DNA from: an uncultured Clostridium sp.
Lineage (GTDB): Bacteria > Bacillota > Clostridia > Lachnospirales > Lachnospiraceae
Direction: 5' to 3'
DNA length: 64,000 nucleotides
Assembly (NCBI GenBank): GCA_937885015.1
Contig: CALAAS010000026.1
Span: 62,001-126,000 of the forward strand
Shown here one piece after another: positions 9,250-18,347 of this stretch. The notes under the pieces were generated by a model that was not told where the DNA came from, did no database searches, and saw nothing but the letters and a program-made list of their open reading frames with translations. The translations under genes were made by a program, and so were the position numbers. The number at the start of each line of letters is the position of its first letter. Position 1 is the stretch's first letter.

Positions 9250-9837
9250 TTATTTTTCTTCCTCTCCTTCTTCCGTTTCCGTCTCCGGAACTACATTGTG
9301 AACAGCCGTAACCGTAGCCACCACAGCCTCCAGATCTGTCAAAAGGTCAATCTCTCTATTCTTTGCGATCTCCAGATCCTTTACCCGGATGGTGTCTCCC
9401 ACCCGGAGGCCACTGACGTCCACCTTTATTTTATCCACCAGGGCAGACGGAAGAGCACGGTAAGAAACTTCCCGCAGCTGTTCCTGCAGAACACCGGAAA
9501 TAACTTTCTCATGCCCTGCCAGAACGATCTCCGCCACAGAATGTACTTTTTCATTGCTTAGCAGCGCCTGAAAATCGATTTCATCTACTCGCTTTGCCAG
9601 AGCATTATAATCAATCTCCTTAATCAGTACATCGTATACCTGGCCTTCGATTTCCAGAAGGATCTGGCTTCCTTTATTTTCCGTCTTCAGGAGACGATCC
9701 ACATCCATTCTGTCCATTTTTACCGGAATCGAACCTTCGATTTTTTTGCCAAATACATTTCCTGTAACAAAGCCCTCTCTTCTCAGCTTCTTTGCCTTAA
9801 CATCCATGCTTCTTTTTTCAGCTTTTAAAGTATTCAT
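9250..9837 (-). CDS. rplY: 50S ribosomal protein bL25 (general stress CTC type)
   Basis: The 195-residue protein has the two-domain CTC layout: an N-terminal 5S rRNA-binding L25 domain of about 90 residues, then the C-terminal TL5-like domain ending in an acidic tail (ETETEEGEEEK). It binds 5S rRNA in the large subunit and is often stress-induced in Firmicutes. The start ATG at 9837 follows a GGAGGAA site. It stands alone, outside the ribosomal supercluster, convergent with the flavodiiron gene. Confidence 0.92.
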   Translation of the reverse strand: MNTLKAEKRSMDVKAKKLRREGFVTGNVFGKKIEGSIPVKMDRMDVDRLLKTENKGSQILLEIEGQVYDVLIKEIDYNALAKRVDEIDFQALLSNEKVHSVAEIVLAGHEKVISGVLQEQLREVSYRALPSALVDKIKVDVSGLRVGDTIRVKDLEIAKNREIDLLTDLEAVVATVTAVHNVVPETETEEGEEEK

Positions 9838-10007
9838 TTATCTTTTCCTCCAAAAACTTGATTTGCTTAGCAGCCCTCAGCCTGGGGTTTGTTAAGTAAT
9901 TTCTTTTGTTACATGTATATTATAGCAGAGATAGCAGACATGGATTAACCAAATTTCAGGTTTATTATTCTTATTTTTTGTGCATATATAACCATTGATC
10001 TTGCACT

Positions 10008-10820
10008 TTATAACGGAACTTCCCGGAAACCGCCCTTTGGATCCAGCACCCACATCGTTTCAAACCCGCACTCCATTGCCAATCTCCGGGCCCTGGCAAA
10101 ACCAAAGCCTATGGTATTCGGACTATGGCTGTCCGAATTGATCATAATCCGCCCCCCCATAATCCGAAGCTCTCTCAAAAGGCAGGCGGATGGATACGGC
10201 TCACTCCTATATCCCCTTGACAGAGCCCCTGTATTGATCTCAAAAGGAAGTCCCTCCTGGTTCAGACGCCTCATCGCCGCAAGCGCCGGTTCCAGATACG
10301 CATCCCGTGTCTCGTCAAAGTATCGGAACCCCTCATTAAATTTTGTCAGCAGATCGAAATGCCCCACCCAGTCACAGTGAGTTCTGTCAAATACCGTCGC
10401 CTCCGTCTCAAAATAATCCCGGACAAATGCATACCAGTCTCCCTTCCAAAGCTCTCCAACTGCCTTCACCAATTTTTCTTCCGTATCGTCCACAGAAATA
10501 TATACCCCATCCTTTTTTACACAGTGGGTAGAGCCAATGGTATACTCCGCTTTCTGTACCGGCCCCAGGCAGTCCAGTTCGATTCCAATATATATATTCA
10601 TTCGCCCCTGGTATTCCTCCCGAAGCCTCTCCAGCTCTCTTCTGTATTCTAAAAGAGTCCTGTCCGACATGCCAAATCCCGGCTCGCAGAATGAGTAATC
10701 TGCATGGCCGGAAATTCCAAAATCCGTATACCCCTGTCTCCAGGCTGCCTCCACCATCTCCCGCGGCGTTCCCTTTCCATCACAAAACGTTGTATGGGTA
10801 TGAAAATCAGCTTTTACCAT
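10008..10820 (-). CDS. PHP-domain phosphatase, probable histidinol-phosphatase
   Basis: A 270-residue metal-dependent phosphoesterase of the PHP family, the fold used by HisK/HisJ-type histidinol-phosphatases. The metal-binding motifs appear in order: DFHTHTTFCDGKG at residues 5-17, SGHAD near 38, HCVKK and a central EL.. segment, HCDWVGHFDL near 158, and NSDSH near 233. Histidinol-phosphate removal in histidine synthesis is the commonest activity for this size and motif set, but no his genes are nearby and related PHP proteins act on other small phosphates, so the substrate is open. It lies 69 bases downstream of the Cys-cluster protein gene on the same strand. Confidence 0.8.
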   Translation of the reverse strand: MVKADFHTHTTFCDGKGTPREMVEAAWRQGYTDFGISGHADYSFCEPGFGMSDRTLLEYRRELERLREEYQGRMNIYIGIELDCLGPVQKAEYTIGSTHCVKKDGVYISVDDTEEKLVKAVGELWKGDWYAFVRDYFETEATVFDRTHCDWVGHFDLLTKFNEGFRYFDETRDAYLEPALAAMRRLNQEGLPFEINTGALSRGYRSEPYPSACLLRELRIMGGRIMINSDSHSPNTIGFGFARARRLAMECGFETMWVLDPKGGFREVPL

Positions 10821-10889
10821 TTCTCCATCTTTCCTCTTTGCATCTTTTCGTTTTCGGTCGTTTACTCCGCGTCTTTTCCCCTTACCTTT

Positions 10890-11555
10890 TTACTCCTTAA
10901 TCAGGTTCCGAATCAGATCCATCCGCTCTTGAAACTGGGCGTAGAATGACCGATCCCGTTCATAAGGCTGCAGAAAAAACAATTTCAGCACCATCAGATT
11001 TATACGCTTTTCTTCCTCTGCATCTGCCTTCTTCCGAAGCCGCTCCCCCAGTTCCTTCAAAAAATAATGCCACTGATTCACAAATGCCTCGTAGTTTCGA
11101 AAATCTGGCGTATCCGCCTGCTGGCGGACCCGGATTTTCGTCCGATTCTCCTTCCGGCATTCATGTACCTGAAGAAAATACTGGAAGTTACCATTTTCAT
11201 AAATCCGTCCCAATGGAAACAGGCGACAGATCCCGGGACGGTATGGGTGGATGCTGCAGCGTCCATTTTCATTCAGAAAGGCACAGGCCTCATTGGGCCC
11301 ATTCATGGCCAGATTGGGAAGAATCATCCCATCCACCACATGCAGCTGAATTTTTCCCTGCATCAGCGATTCAAAGCTGCTGCCCATCTCTGCAGTCAGC
11401 CGATACACGTCATACGGATCCAGTACAATGGAGTTTCCCATTCCCTGGCAGCAGGCAGAACATCCTTCGCAGCCGCCACATCCGGCTTTAACCATATCCT
11501 CTGCCCCATAGCGCTTTCCATCTGATATTTCTTCAAAATCAACTCTTCGCTCCAT
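10890..11555 (-). CDS. YkgJ-family cysteine-cluster protein
   Basis: A 221-residue protein of the widespread YkgJ/UPF0153 group, which holds a metal (zinc or an Fe-S centre has been proposed) through cysteines and has no firmly assigned function. Visible clusters are CGGCEGCSACCQGMG near the N-terminus and CAFLNENGRCSIHPYRPGICRLFPLG further in. The ATG at 11555 is chosen because GGGAGG precedes it; the longer reading to 11603 adds only a basic tail. It overlaps the end of the lyase gene upstream by 17 bases, so translation is probably coupled. Confidence 0.8.
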   Translation of the reverse strand: MERRVDFEEISDGKRYGAEDMVKAGCGGCEGCSACCQGMGNSIVLDPYDVYRLTAEMGSSFESLMQGKIQLHVVDGMILPNLAMNGPNEACAFLNENGRCSIHPYRPGICRLFPLGRIYENGNFQYFLQVHECRKENRTKIRVRQQADTPDFRNYEAFVNQWHYFLKELGERLRKKADAEEEKRINLMVLKLFFLQPYERDRSFYAQFQERMDLIRNLIKE

Positions 11556-12624
11556 GTGTCCTCCCGTTTGTCTGTCCGCCGGCCGGTTTTTCCTGTTTTT
11601 CATCCAAAATGTTCCACAGTTCCTCCAAATTCGCCTCCTGAGTTGCCCAGCTGGTGGAAAACCGTACTACTGTATGGAACTCATCTAATTTCTCCCAGAA
11701 GCTGAATTTTATCTGCTTTTTCAGGCGTTCCATCTCTTCCTGCTCCAGCACCAGAAACTGCTGGTTGGTGGGGGATTCCAGATAAAAAGTGTACCCTCTC
11801 TGGTGAAATCCTTCTTTCAGTTTCCTGGCCATCTCAATGGCGTGGCTGCTGATCCGCTCATACAACCGGTCTGTAAACAGCGTGTCAAACTGGATTCCCA
11901 GCAGGCGGCCCTTGGCCAACAAAGCGCCTTTCTGCTTAATCCTCGTCATAAAATGGGCCGGTGCTTTTCGTGGAAATACCACGGCTTCCCCGCAGAGCGC
12001 GCCGACCTTCGTCCCGCCAATATAGAACGCATCGCAGCATGCAGCCACCACTGGAAGTGTCACATCCGTCCCTTCGCCGGCCAGTCCATACCCCAGGCGG
12101 GCCCCATCCAAATACAGCGGGATCTGGTAGCTGCGGCAGATCTGCGCCAACTCCTCCAGCTCTTTCCCCGTATAAAGCGTTCCGTATTCCGTCGGATGGG
12201 AAATATACACCATTCCCGGAAATACCATATGCTCATGGTTTTCATCTTCCCAAAAAGTTTTCAGGAAGTCCCGCAGCACCTGCGGTTGTATTTTCCCCTC
12301 CTTCTGAGGCACCGGGAGAACCTTATGTCCCGTATGCTCAATCGCTCCGGCCTCGTGGGTATTTACATGACCTGAAACGGCTGCTACAACCCCTTCATAA
12401 GAATCCAGAAATGCATCAATTACGGCTGCATTTGTCTGCGTTCCGCCCACCAGAAAATAAACCTCTGCCTGTGGGCATCGACAGGCAGCGCGTATTTTTT
12501 CTCTGGCGCTCTCGCTGTAGTGATCCAGTCCGTATCCGGAAAGGCTCTCCCGATTTGTCTCCAGCAGTCGTTTTAAAATTTCTTCCTGCGCTCCTTCTGT
12601 GTAATCACTCTCAAATGAAAGCAT
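11539..12624 (-). CDS. Threonine aldolase-like PLP-dependent beta-eliminating lyase
   Basis: Predicted to be a cytoplasmic pyridoxal-phosphate enzyme that cleaves L-threonine/allo-threonine to glycine and acetaldehyde or a related beta-hydroxy amino acid. The protein is 361 residues from the preferred ATG at 12624, which follows AGGAGG; the longer frame lacks a site. The family marks are FESDYTEGAQEEIL at the N-terminus, the GGTQTNA cofactor loop, LYLDGARLGY with the conserved Asp-Gly-Ala-Arg, and the Schiff-base lysine in FYIGGTKVGALCGEA. It is the first gene of a coupled pair with the Cys-cluster protein. Exact substrate specificity is inference. Confidence 0.85.
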   Translation of the reverse strand: MLSFESDYTEGAQEEILKRLLETNRESLSGYGLDHYSESAREKIRAACRCPQAEVYFLVGGTQTNAAVIDAFLDSYEGVVAAVSGHVNTHEAGAIEHTGHKVLPVPQKEGKIQPQVLRDFLKTFWEDENHEHMVFPGMVYISHPTEYGTLYTGKELEELAQICRSYQIPLYLDGARLGYGLAGEGTDVTLPVVAACCDAFYIGGTKVGALCGEAVVFPRKAPAHFMTRIKQKGALLAKGRLLGIQFDTLFTDRLYERISSHAIEMARKLKEGFHQRGYTFYLESPTNQQFLVLEQEEMERLKKQIKFSFWEKLDEFHTVVRFSTSWATQEANLEELWNILDEKQEKPAGGQTNGRTHGAKS

Positions 12625-12682
12625 GTTCTGGTTTCCTCCTATTTCCCCGGACTCCTGATCCAGCATAATTTTATCTTCTGTT

Positions 12683-13885
12683 TCACAGGCCTTCTACCTT
12701 TTCGATCTGAAACATGTGCTCTGCCAGAAGCCACCCGGCCCGAAACAGCCGCATCAGCTGCCAGAAGCCGCCGCCAGCCAGGCCGTATTCCTGTATCAGG
12801 CGATACTTCTGCTCCACACTTCGTACATCCTCAAACCACACCATATGCCGAATTCCGTACTGCCAGTAATAAAAATATGGACTCTGAGCCGTTTCATCAT
12901 AATGAATCGGAACACCATGGTCAATCGCCAGCTGAACCGCCTCCAGATACCCAAGGCTTTTTGCCTTTGTGACACCTTGCTCATAGGGAAGAGGCCAATC
13001 ATAGCCATAACTAGGCATCCCCAGGATCGTCCTGGAAGGATCTATTTCCGTTCCTGCATATTCTACCACACGGCGCACCATGGGAAGCGGCGCCACCGCC
13101 ATCGGAGGACCATACGTATAACCCCATTCATACGTCATCAGGAAAATCCGGTCTGCAACCGTCCCCAGTCCCCGATAGTCCACACCCTCGTACAGAAGTC
13201 CCTTCTGTTCCCGAAACGTTTTCGGTGCCACTGCCACACTGACCAGAAACCCAAACACATGAAGCACCGTTCGCAGGCGATCCACAAATTTTACCAGAGC
13301 ATCCCGATCATCCGACTTCACATACTCAAAATCTATATTTACTTCCCCATAACCTTTTTCCTCCATAACCTGCCAGAGTTCCCGGATCAAACGCTGCTGT
13401 ACCATCTCGTCCTGTACCAGCAGGGAAACCAAATCACTATGAAACCGCCCGTCCGATCCCAGAGTTGTCAAAACCAGTACCGGTTCCGCCCCTCTGCGCT
13501 TTGCTGTTTCCAAAATCCGTCGTTCTCCTGCCTCTTCTGGATAAATCAGCTTGCCGGTTTCCGTAAAACCATAAGAAAAAACTGAAATTTCCGTTGCATA
13601 ATCCGCAGTTTCCTCCAAAATTTCCGGATCAATCCATGGGTATGCATAGCCGCCCAGGCGAATATCCGAACGCATTCTGTTTTTCTTTGACTCCGTATTT
13701 TCTTTTCCCGCCTTCTCCAGATTCACTCTGGTCTCCGTCTGATCCAGCACCAAAAGGGACTGCCCCACTGCCAGACGATATGGAGGCTCTATCTGATTCA
13801 CCCACGCCAGATCCAAAGGATTTACACCGAAGGCCGCGCCAATCCAGTCAATCGAATCTCCCTCTTTTACCACATATATCTGCAT
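12683..13885 (-). CDS. LysM-GH18 cell-wall hydrolase of the spore germination type (YaaH/SleL-like)
   Basis: Predicted peptidoglycan-acting protein of 400 residues. Residues 1-48 are a single LysM domain (VVKEGDSIDWIGAAFGV..). From about residue 72 a glycoside hydrolase 18 barrel follows, with the active-site signature VNIDFEYV; D185 and E187 align with the DxE catalytic pair. There is no signal peptide, as is common for YaaH/SleL/YdhD proteins placed on the spore from the mother cell, where they act as N-acetylglucosaminidases on cortex peptidoglycan. Its start lies 13 bases past the CPBP protease gene, consistent with a shared transcript. Confidence 0.85.
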   Translation of the reverse strand: MQIYVVKEGDSIDWIGAAFGVNPLDLAWVNQIEPPYRLAVGQSLLVLDQTETRVNLEKAGKENTESKKNRMRSDIRLGGYAYPWIDPEILEETADYATEISVFSYGFTETGKLIYPEEAGERRILETAKRRGAEPVLVLTTLGSDGRFHSDLVSLLVQDEMVQQRLIRELWQVMEEKGYGEVNIDFEYVKSDDRDALVKFVDRLRTVLHVFGFLVSVAVAPKTFREQKGLLYEGVDYRGLGTVADRIFLMTYEWGYTYGPPMAVAPLPMVRRVVEYAGTEIDPSRTILGMPSYGYDWPLPYEQGVTKAKSLGYLEAVQLAIDHGVPIHYDETAQSPYFYYWQYGIRHMVWFEDVRSVEQKYRLIQEYGLAGGGFWQLMRLFRAGWLLAEHMFQIEKVEGL

Positions 13886-13898
13886 ACTGCTCCGCCAG

Positions 13899-14684
13899 TT
13901 ACTTTTTTACTTCATAGTATATTCGACGCAGTCCCAAAACCATGCCGACGGCTGAAAGAACCAGAAGAAAAAAGAATACCACCGGCGGCAGCGGCCAGAA
14001 ACCGGCAACTCTGGAAACGGCTGACAAGCCGAGCGAAACCAGATTCGCCGCCCCGTGAAACAAAATGGCCGGCCACAGTCCCCTGTGCTTTTCACAGATC
14101 AGTGCCAGTGCCAATCCCAACACAAATGCATATGCCATCTGCCAGAGATTCGCATGAGTCAGTCCAAAAAGAAGGGCAGACAACACCGCAGACGGAGCAA
14201 AGGATACTGTGCGGCGAAGATGACGAAATACCATCCCGCGAAACAACAGCTCTTCCGCCACCGGCGCTGCCACTGCCACCGGGAAAAACTGACCTCCGAT
14301 GACCCGAAACAGGTTTGCCGTATCTTGTTCTTCCGGCGAAATAGGTCCCTGTATCCAGGACCAGAACAAAAGATTAAAAAACAGACTGACTGCCGCTGCC
14401 GTCACACACAGCACAGCCGCCTGCGTAACGGACAGGCCGTTTTTTTCCTGCTCGCCCGCCCCCGGGTTTTCATTCTTTCCATTTCGCAGCGAAAATTCCC
14501 CTGCCGTATTCTGACGTTTCCGATAAAATGGAAACAGGATGGCTCCCGTCAGAATGGAAGATGCGGCCAAAGCCGCACCCCCTTCCAGTTTTCCAGATCC
14601 CATAATCAGCAAATACACCAGGTCATCCACCAGCATGGGCCAAAACAGCTGCCACAAAAAGCTTCCGTTTCCCCCACCCATCAT
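13899..14684 (-). CDS. CPBP-family intramembrane metalloprotease
   Basis: Polytopic membrane protein of about 261 residues with the Abi/CAAX-protease fold. Diagnostic motifs are the glutamate pair in PVAEELLFRGMVFRHLRR (EExxxR) and the histidine in LLFGLTHANLWQ, which form the metal site within the membrane. The ATG at 14684, or the adjacent one at 14681, is preferred: GGGAGG lies just upstream, and the first ATG overlaps the TGA stop of the nth gene as ATGA. The family includes prenyl-protein proteases and bacteriocin self-immunity factors. No bacteriocin gene is near, so the substrate is unknown. Confidence 0.85.
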   Translation of the reverse strand: MMGGGNGSFLWQLFWPMLVDDLVYLLIMGSGKLEGGAALAASSILTGAILFPFYRKRQNTAGEFSLRNGKNENPGAGEQEKNGLSVTQAAVLCVTAAAVSLFFNLLFWSWIQGPISPEEQDTANLFRVIGGQFFPVAVAAPVAEELLFRGMVFRHLRRTVSFAPSAVLSALLFGLTHANLWQMAYAFVLGLALALICEKHRGLWPAILFHGAANLVSLGLSAVSRVAGFWPLPPVVFFFLLVLSAVGMVLGLRRIYYEVKK

Positions 14685-15400
14685 TCTGCCTCCCGGGTTT
14701 TTTTTCCGGCTGATTTTGCGACGCCCCTGCTTTTCCTTTCTTTCCCGGATATCTCCGTTTTCTCCTCCAGGCCATTTCTGGCACAGAGATCTGCCAGGCA
14801 GCACCGGTCACAAAACGGCTTTGTCCTGGCAGTACAGATATCACGGCCATGATACACAAGACGATGGCAAAAATCGCTGCCCTCTTCCGGCGGAATCAGT
14901 TTCCATAAAGCCATTTCTACTTTTTTCGGCTCCCGGATTCCATCCACCAATCCCATCCGATTGACCAGACGAATGCAGTGCGTATCCGTCACAATGGCTG
15001 GTTTCCCAAAAACGTCGCCCATGATCAGGTTTGCACTTTTTCTTCCCACTCCCGGCAATTTCAAAAGCGCATCAAAATTATCCGGAACCTGGCCGTCGTA
15101 TTCATCCCGCAGCATTTTCATACAGGCGCTGATATCCCGCGCCTTGCTGTGACCCAGTCCACAGGGTTTTACAATGCGCTCAATCTCTTCCGCTGGTGCC
15201 TCCGCCAGCGACTCTATATCCGGGTATTTTGCATATAAATCCTGCACCACCACATTCACTCTCGCATCCGTACACTGGGCCGCCAGGCGTACGCTGACCA
15301 GCAGCTTCCACGCCTGATTATAATCCAGGGTGCACCCAGCATCCGGATATTCCTGTTTCAGACGTTCTATGATTTCCAGTGCCAGCTTTTCTTTTGTCAT
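14681..15400 (-). CDS. nth: Endonuclease III (DNA glycosylase/AP lyase)
   Basis: Base-excision repair enzyme for oxidised pyrimidines. The 239-residue protein has the helix-hairpin-helix LPGVGRKSAN with the catalytic lysine, the catalytic aspartate in IVTDTH, and a C-terminal 4Fe-4S loop. The cysteines run C-x7-C-x2-C-x6-C (CTARTKPFC, then CDRC, then CLADLC), slightly longer than the usual C-x6-C-x2-C-x5-C, although an extra adjacent cysteine could restore standard spacing at one position. A basic tail of about 25 residues follows. It overlaps the CPBP gene by 4 bases. Confidence 0.93.
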   Translation of the reverse strand: MTKEKLALEIIERLKQEYPDAGCTLDYNQAWKLLVSVRLAAQCTDARVNVVVQDLYAKYPDIESLAEAPAEEIERIVKPCGLGHSKARDISACMKMLRDEYDGQVPDNFDALLKLPGVGRKSANLIMGDVFGKPAIVTDTHCIRLVNRMGLVDGIREPKKVEMALWKLIPPEEGSDFCHRLVYHGRDICTARTKPFCDRCCLADLCARNGLEEKTEISGKERKSRGVAKSAGKKTREAE

Positions 15401-15419
15401 ACCATACCTCTTCTTTCTA

Positions 15420-16274
15420 TCAGCCGTTTTCTCCGCTTTTTTTCCTTCTTCTGCGCCTCTGCCTTACCGGCTCCGGCTTTTCCGGTTCCTGCTTTACCCT
15501 GACATAAATAATAGAAAGAATTTTATTGTGTGGATTTTTTGCTGACCGAACCTCCACGGAATCAAAAAGTTCAATAAACTGCTTTAACTTGGAACAGTTA
15601 TAGTTTCGAGGATCAAAACCCGGAACGCGTTTGGGAAGATTATCCCCCAGTTCCGAAAGATCCACCCAACCGTCATCTCCAGCATGGGTATTGATAATGG
15701 CGATAACCTCTTTTTCCATCTCTTCCCTGCTGGGAATGTTGCTGACTGCCTGACTGTCCGGATCCGCCTCTCTCCTTTTCCCGTCCATCTCTTCCGCTCT
15801 GCGGGCCGACGCCTGGGACTCTTCCGGTGGCTGTGCTCCGTCATTCAGCAAAATATCCAGAAATTTGAAGGTTTCACAGGCCGAAACAAATGCATTGGGT
15901 GTTTTTCTCTCCCCCATGCCGATTACCGTCATGCCAGATTCCCGAAGACGCAAAACCAGTTTTGTAAAATCGCTGTCTGAAGTCACGATACAAAAACCAT
16001 CCACATGACCGGAATACAAAATATCCATGGCGTCAATAATCAGAGCCGAATCAGACGCATTTTTTCCCTGTGTATAATTATACTGAAATACCGGTGTAAT
16101 AGCATAATCCCGCAGATTTTTCATCCATGCCTTCACACTGGCCGTCTGAAAATCTCCGTAAAGCCGTTTATACGTCGCAGTTCCGTAATTGCTCACCTCG
16201 TCTAAGATCAATTTTATATATTTTCCCGATACATTTTCTGCATCAATCAGAACCGCAATTTTTCTGTCATCCAT
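15420..16274 (-). CDS. NYN-domain ribonuclease-like protein with OST-HTH (LabA/DUF88 type)
   Basis: A 284-residue protein. The N-terminal PIN-like NYN domain shows VLIDAENVSGKYI at the start and the acidic patch DSALIIDAMDILYSG and TSDSDFTKLVLRLRESG, the residues expected to bind catalytic metal in this RNase fold. The C-terminal part (about 200-270) matches an OST-HTH/LOTUS-type RNA-binding module, ending in a basic RRRRRKK tail. The ATG at 16274 is preferred for its upstream AGGAAGG; the longer reading to 16373 adds a short Cys-containing stretch that may be untranslated. Such proteins are thought to process or bind RNA; the target is unknown. Confidence 0.85.
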   Translation of the reverse strand: MDDRKIAVLIDAENVSGKYIKLILDEVSNYGTATYKRLYGDFQTASVKAWMKNLRDYAITPVFQYNYTQGKNASDSALIIDAMDILYSGHVDGFCIVTSDSDFTKLVLRLRESGMTVIGMGERKTPNAFVSACETFKFLDILLNDGAQPPEESQASARRAEEMDGKRREADPDSQAVSNIPSREEMEKEVIAIINTHAGDDGWVDLSELGDNLPKRVPGFDPRNYNCSKLKQFIELFDSVEVRSAKNPHNKILSIIYVRVKQEPEKPEPVRQRRRRRKKSGENG

Positions 16275-16517
16275 TTTTCCGTTTTCCTTCCTGCGGTCGA
16301 TGTGCCGCCTATGCGATACACCGCCTCCGCACACAGGACAGCACAGATGCCCCCTGCCATTTTCCATTTTCATTTCTATTAGTATAATGCATCTTCCGGA
16401 AAATCACAAACAAAATTGTCGGTTCCGGCATTTCGGAAGGCCGCATATGGCACCAAAATTCCCCGTAACATACAGTCGGCCGAAAACCAGTTATTCTGTC
16501 TCGAAATATTGTTTCAT

Positions 16518-17483
16518 TTACATATATAAGCTCTGCATCAGCGAAAACGTTTCCTCTTTAAATCTCCTGATACGGAACATAATTCCCCACTCCACACTAT
16601 CCAGAATCGGTTCAAAATGCAGTGATGAATAGGCTGTATGAAGTTCACTTTCAGGATCTTTTCCAGCCATAACCGTTGGTCCATCCGCACCGCCAATGAT
16701 TCCTATGCAGCATGCACCGCGTTTCGGCTTTGAATTAAAAATCTTGATTGGCGAATCACTTTTGGCCAGATCCCTGATTATAACCTGCTCCCCCGGGTCA
16801 GGAGAAAGTGTATACGACATAATCATAAAATGGTTTGGATAAATCCGGCCTTCAAAACAGCCTTGATCCGGTGGTAAAATTTTCTGCTCCAGAGCCTGTA
16901 CGGTTAATGTATAATTCTCGCCGCTGACAGGATGAGAGAAGACAAATCTGTCGCCAGGATCCTTTGCTTTAAAATGAGGGCCGGGCATCCAGTCCGGCTG
17001 CTGATCCATGGTAAGAGACAGGTCTGCTATCTTCAGATGACATTTTTCAGGCCACGGAAATGCCTTTCTCCAGACTACCCAGCCATACGACGGATCCAGT
17101 TCGTAATGTTCCATGATCTGTTTCATTTCCGAATCATTGCTGCCGCCCTCTTCCAGGCATGGATTGAAACAGTTCGAACCGCCATGCGCCGCTTTTAAAG
17201 TCTTCCCACTTAGCTCCAGCTTGGGGTTAAAATGGAAGCAAAGTGGATTTTCCAATTCAATCATCTGCTGCTGTTCACTGGTAAAATGATCGCAGTCGTC
17301 ATTTTCAGCGCTCAGATTCCACTTCTCCATAAAGATTCGAATCTTTTCTGTTTCGACACGCATACAAAAATCCACGACAAGACCTTTTTTGCAGGAATAG
17401 ACGGCCGGAATGATCCAGTGGTATCCCGCCCAGTCAAATTCCCCGCTCAACGGAATTTCTTTCCATTCTTTTGTGTATTTCAA
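16518..17483 (-). CDS. Uncharacterised soluble protein with a GIIGGADGPT motif
   Basis: I do not recognise a family for this 321-residue protein. It is rich in Trp, Pro and acidic residues and has no signal peptide or membrane segment. The striking part is residues 260-270, IGIIGGADGPT, which matches the hallmark of the beta subunit of Na+-pumping decarboxylases, where it lies in an intramembrane region; here the surroundings are soluble. An ACC sequence precedes the motif. Translation seems to begin at TTG (17483) behind an AGGAAAGGAAA site. It follows the ATPase gene by 51 bases on the same strand, so the two may be co-expressed. Function unknown. Confidence 0.65.
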   Translation of the reverse strand: MKYTKEWKEIPLSGEFDWAGYHWIIPAVYSCKKGLVVDFCMRVETEKIRIFMEKWNLSAENDDCDHFTSEQQQMIELENPLCFHFNPKLELSGKTLKAAHGGSNCFNPCLEEGGSNDSEMKQIMEHYELDPSYGWVVWRKAFPWPEKCHLKIADLSLTMDQQPDWMPGPHFKAKDPGDRFVFSHPVSGENYTLTVQALEQKILPPDQGCFEGRIYPNHFMIMSYTLSPDPGEQVIIRDLAKSDSPIKIFNSKPKRGACCIGIIGGADGPTVMAGKDPESELHTAYSSLHFEPILDSVEWGIMFRIRRFKEETFSLMQSLYM

Positions 17484-17534
17484 TATCGTTTCCTTTCCTT
17501 ACATGAAAAGCTTATCCATCTGTTTTTTTACCAA

Positions 17535-18266
17535 CTATAAATCCGCCTGCTGCTCAGAAAGTAATCGTTCAAGCAAAACTTTTCGGTTGTTAATAAACAT
17601 CTCGGTAATTTGATAACTCTCCGTCTCTTCATACTCACACTTATGGACTGTCCCGTCATCAAAAGACAGAATCTGCGCATCTGGCATCCCCAGCAAAATA
17701 GGCGAATGTGTAACTATGATAAATTGCGCCCCCTGTTTCGCACATGAATGTATCTCCATAAGCAATGTTAATTGCCTTTGCGGCGATAACGCGGCCTCCG
17801 GCTCATCAAATAAATATAATCCATTCGGCCGCAGCTGGCTCTGAGCTAACGCAAGAAAACTCTCTCCATGTGATCTTTCATGGTATTTCTCGGATGGATG
17901 TTCTTTATCTGCATACTCCTCTTCTTTTGTTGCAACATTATAAAAGCTCTCTGCCCTTAGAAAATATCCCCATTTCGCCTTACGAAACCCCTTTGAAATT
18001 CTCACTGCCTTATACAATTGGGAATGCGAATCATACGTTGAAAAAGAATAGTTTTTTGTACCGCCTTCCGGATTAAAACCATAAGCCACTGCAAGCGCCT
18101 CTAAAAGAGTTGATTTACCACTTCCGTTTTCTCCGACAAAAAAGGTAACTGGTTTCTCAAAAATCACTTCTTCCAATTTATTGATCGCTTCAATTTCCCG
18201 CACATAACTGTCATCCCTAAGCTTATTCCAATCTATTGTCAAACCTTGTATAAATTGTTGATTCAT
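17535..18266 (-). CDS. AAA-family ATPase (COG3910-like)
   Basis: A 243-residue single-domain ATPase of the SMC/RecF-like ABC superfamily. Walker A is FVGENGSGKST near residues 44-53, the signature-like region SHGESFLAL is near 131, Walker B is LYLFDEPEAALSP near 150, and the switch histidine is in IIVTHSPILL near 186. There is no coiled-coil insertion and no nuclease domain, which separates it from OLD or RecN proteins. The start has GGAGGAATTGG ahead of ATG. The role of this family is unsettled; the neighbouring GIIGGADGPT protein gene could be a partner. Confidence 0.75.
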   Translation of the reverse strand: MNQQFIQGLTIDWNKLRDDSYVREIEAINKLEEVIFEKPVTFFVGENGSGKSTLLEALAVAYGFNPEGGTKNYSFSTYDSHSQLYKAVRISKGFRKAKWGYFLRAESFYNVATKEEEYADKEHPSEKYHERSHGESFLALAQSQLRPNGLYLFDEPEAALSPQRQLTLLMEIHSCAKQGAQFIIVTHSPILLGMPDAQILSFDDGTVHKCEYEETESYQITEMFINNRKVLLERLLSEQQADL

Positions 18267-18347
18267 CCAATTCCTCCATACTCTGAGTCATGTACAGATG
18301 TTCGCACTTTTCCTCCGCCTTCTTCCTGCAAATATTCCGTTCTATTC

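Noticed and set aside
14681..15400. Broken Fe-S cluster in endonuclease III
   Set aside because: The spacing is one residue longer in two gaps, but four cysteines and one spare are present; a functional cluster is likely.
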